Origin: Barnesiella sp. WM24
GTDB lineage: Bacteria; Bacteroidota; Bacteroidia; Bacteroidales; Muribaculaceae
Reading direction: 5' to 3'
DNA: 57,418 bases
NCBI RefSeq assembly: GCF_004570975.1
Contig: NZ_SPPC01000017.1
Span: forward strand, 1-57,418
Shown here: in pieces, positions 56,545 to 57,418 of the stretch
Layout: every line of letters begins with the position of its first letter
Numbering within the stretch: the stretch's first letter is position 1
Notes under the pieces: model-generated
The model's input: only the letters and a program-made list of their open reading frames with translations
The model's database searches: none
What the model was told of the DNA's origin: nothing
Made by a program: the position numbers and the translations under genes

Positions 56545-57131
56545 AAGGGTGGATAGCAGCCATTATAATGGGGTTGTGTCTTATGCTAATTTCCGTATGC
56601 GCTACCAACAAAAAGCTCACAAGCGAAAATGAGCGATTGACCGCCAACAACACGTCCCTAATGGAAAGAGCCGACTACTACGAAACCGAGGCCGGCAAGT
56701 CTGCCGCCTCAGTTCAAAAGTTGGAGCTTACCTATTCCGAGCTGGAGCGCAACTATCAAGACGTTTGCCAGACGGCACACGACTTGAATATAAAAGTAAA
56801 ACGCTTGCAAGCCGCCGCCACGACTGCAACGCAGACCGAGGTTAAGGTTGTTACTGAAATCCGGGACAGCATTGTATATCGTGATGGATTGCTTGATAGC
56901 CTCAAGGTGCTAAGGTGGCAAGACCCGTGGGTTAGCGTTGCTGGAGAAATCCGGGGGCGTGAGGTTGAGCTTGATGTTGTTTCTTGTGACACTATTAAGC
57001 AGATTATCCACCGGGTACCGAAAAAGTTTTGGTTTATCAAGTGGGGGTGCAAAGCTATCCGACAAGAAGTAGTAAGCACCAATCCACATACCAAAATAAC
57101 TTATACTGAATATATCGAATTAAAAAAATAA
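56541..57131 (+). CDS. Rz/spanin-like protein
   Basis: 196 residues: an N-terminal membrane anchor (about 3-22: GWIAAIIMGLCLMLISVCA), a long coiled coil (about 23-95: LTSENERLTANNTSL...LERNYQDVCQ) and a C-terminal beta-like domain (VVTEIRDSIVYRD, VAGEIRGREVELDVV). It directly follows the amidase with a 4-base overlap. An anchor plus periplasmic coiled coil fits an Rz-type spanin for outer membrane disruption. A TNKK sequence after the cysteine (VCATNKK) could even allow lipidation. Confidence 0.8.
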   Translation: MKGWIAAIIMGLCLMLISVCATNKKLTSENERLTANNTSLMERADYYETEAGKSAASVQKLELTYSELERNYQDVCQTAHDLNIKVKRLQAAATTATQTEVKVVTEIRDSIVYRDGLLDSLKVLRWQDPWVSVAGEIRGREVELDVVSCDTIKQIIHRVPKKFWFIKWGCKAIRQEVVSTNPHTKITYTEYIELKK

Positions 57132-57162
57132 TTTTCTTGTAGTAACATTTATAGTTAGAGAT

Positions 57163-57199
57163 AGGGGGAGGCCGTGAGGTTGCCCCTTATTTTTTTTGA
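57163..57199 (+). terminator. Terminator of the late operon
   Basis: AGGGG (57163-57167) pairs with CCCCT (57183-57187), followed by TATTTTTTTT. It lies 31 bases after the spanin-like stop. Confidence 0.65.
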
Positions 57200-57223
57200 T
57201 ACCATTATAAAATATATAATGCG

Positions 57224-57255
57224 TTTGGTCGTTACAAAAATAAGAGCTAACTTTG
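57224..57255 (+). promoter_or_regulatory. Promoter of right-end small RNA
   Basis: TTTG (57224-57227), a 20-nt spacer and TAACTTTG (57248-57255) match the Bacteroidota promoter exactly. No coding frame follows before the att core. Confidence 0.8.
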
Positions 57256-57260
57256 CACTA

Positions 57261-57328
57261 CCGATTCTTGTAATCGGTGTTGCAAAATAATCCCCGTTAG
57301 CTCCAAAAAGGCGCGGGGATTTTAGAAT
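57261..57328 (+). ncRNA. Predicted small RNA next to the right att site
   Basis: Starting near 57261, the transcript would begin with a hairpin ACCGATT (57260-57266) / AATCGGT (57272-57278), loop CTTGT. After a short linker (GTTGCAAAAT) it ends in an 8-bp hairpin AATCCCCG (57289-57296) / CGGGGATT (57314-57321) followed by T-rich sequence. About 65-70 nt, non-coding. It lies between the late terminator and the right end repeat. Possible roles: lysogen-expressed regulator or antisense RNA. Start and end are inferred. Confidence 0.68.
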
Positions 57329-57339
57329 TTAAGCACAAA

Positions 57340-57360
57340 TTCTACAATAGTTCTACAAGA
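57340..57360. repeat. End repeat, right copy (possible integrase arm site)
   Basis: Identical to 256-276, containing TTCTACAA twice. It lies 47 bases inside the right att core. Confidence 0.6.
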
Positions 57361-57407
57361 TGCCAATTTAACCTCGTATCTGGTTGATAGTCAAAGTTGA
57401 GTTAGGA

Positions 57408-57418
57408 GTTTCCTAAAC
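57408..57418. repeat. Right attachment core (att)
   Basis: GTTTCCTAAAC, identical to 1-11 and to the anticodon arm at 130-140. Immediately upstream TTAGGA (57402-57407) pairs with TCCTAA of the core, giving a local inverted repeat that may help integrase binding. Confidence 0.75.

Overview
The window is one complete prophage of a Bacteroidota (probably Bacteroidales) host. Nearly every recognisable promoter has the Bacteroidota form (TTTG, about 20 nt, TAnnTTTG), and the protein families are those of Bacteroidales siphophages. An 11-bp core, GTTTCCTAAAC, opens (1-11) and closes (57408-57418) the element. It is the anticodon arm of tRNA-Arg(CCU), and a third copy lies inside an intact tRNA-Arg(CCU) gene carried by the phage at 101-172.

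Layout. 1-2100: att end, tRNA, tyrosine integrase, then an array of nine copies of a 16-bp hairpin repeat. 2100-3900: leftward lysogeny operon (XRE repressor, small proteins, lipoprotein) facing a Cro-like gene. 3900-17060: rightward early operon for recombination and replication (SMC-like ATPase, RecT, MBL-fold protein, NinB-like, primosome-like protein, DnaC-like loader), two DNA methyltransferases, ParB, MazG, DnaQ-like exonuclease and RuvC-like resolvase. 17070-20180: a separately promoted set with a ParB-DUF4417 fusion, an ADP-ribosyltransferase (ART) and a zincin protease. 20208-26700: terminator, terminase, portal, and a MuF-type minor head protein fused to a second ART. 26700-32760: about 21 small leftward genes, including an ADP-ribosylglycohydrolase, inserted inside the structural region. 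32975-51300: scaffold, capsid, connectors, tail tube, chaperone with a -1 frameshift site, tape measure, distal tail, tail tip and a small membrane protein. 51288-54550: a diversity-generating retroelement (DGR). 54490-57131: late accessory genes, amidase and a spanin-like protein. 57220-57330: a predicted small RNA next to the right attachment site.

The most notable system is the DGR. Its reverse transcriptase and template repeat (TR, 53128-53231) have two matching variable repeats. One is at the C-terminus of the adjacent tail protein (52896-52999). The other lies in a cytoplasmic-type protein of the recombination operon (9097-9200), 44 kb away on the linear map. Differences from the TR are at adenines only in the remote copy, and at adenines with one exception in the near copy. 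A perfect 14-bp inverted repeat encloses the TR.

A second theme is ADP-ribosylation: one ART fused to a head protein, one free ART, and a glycohydrolase that could reverse such modification. A third is a set of dispersed palindromic operators (TGTGTTT-N3-AAACACA) at the repressor, ART-operon, cargo-operon, late and DGR promoters, which suggests one regulator controls scattered lysogeny and cargo genes.

Two genes, the C5 methyltransferase and the tape measure, are broken by apparent one-base homopolymer indels. These could be sequencing errors, phase variation or real lesions.
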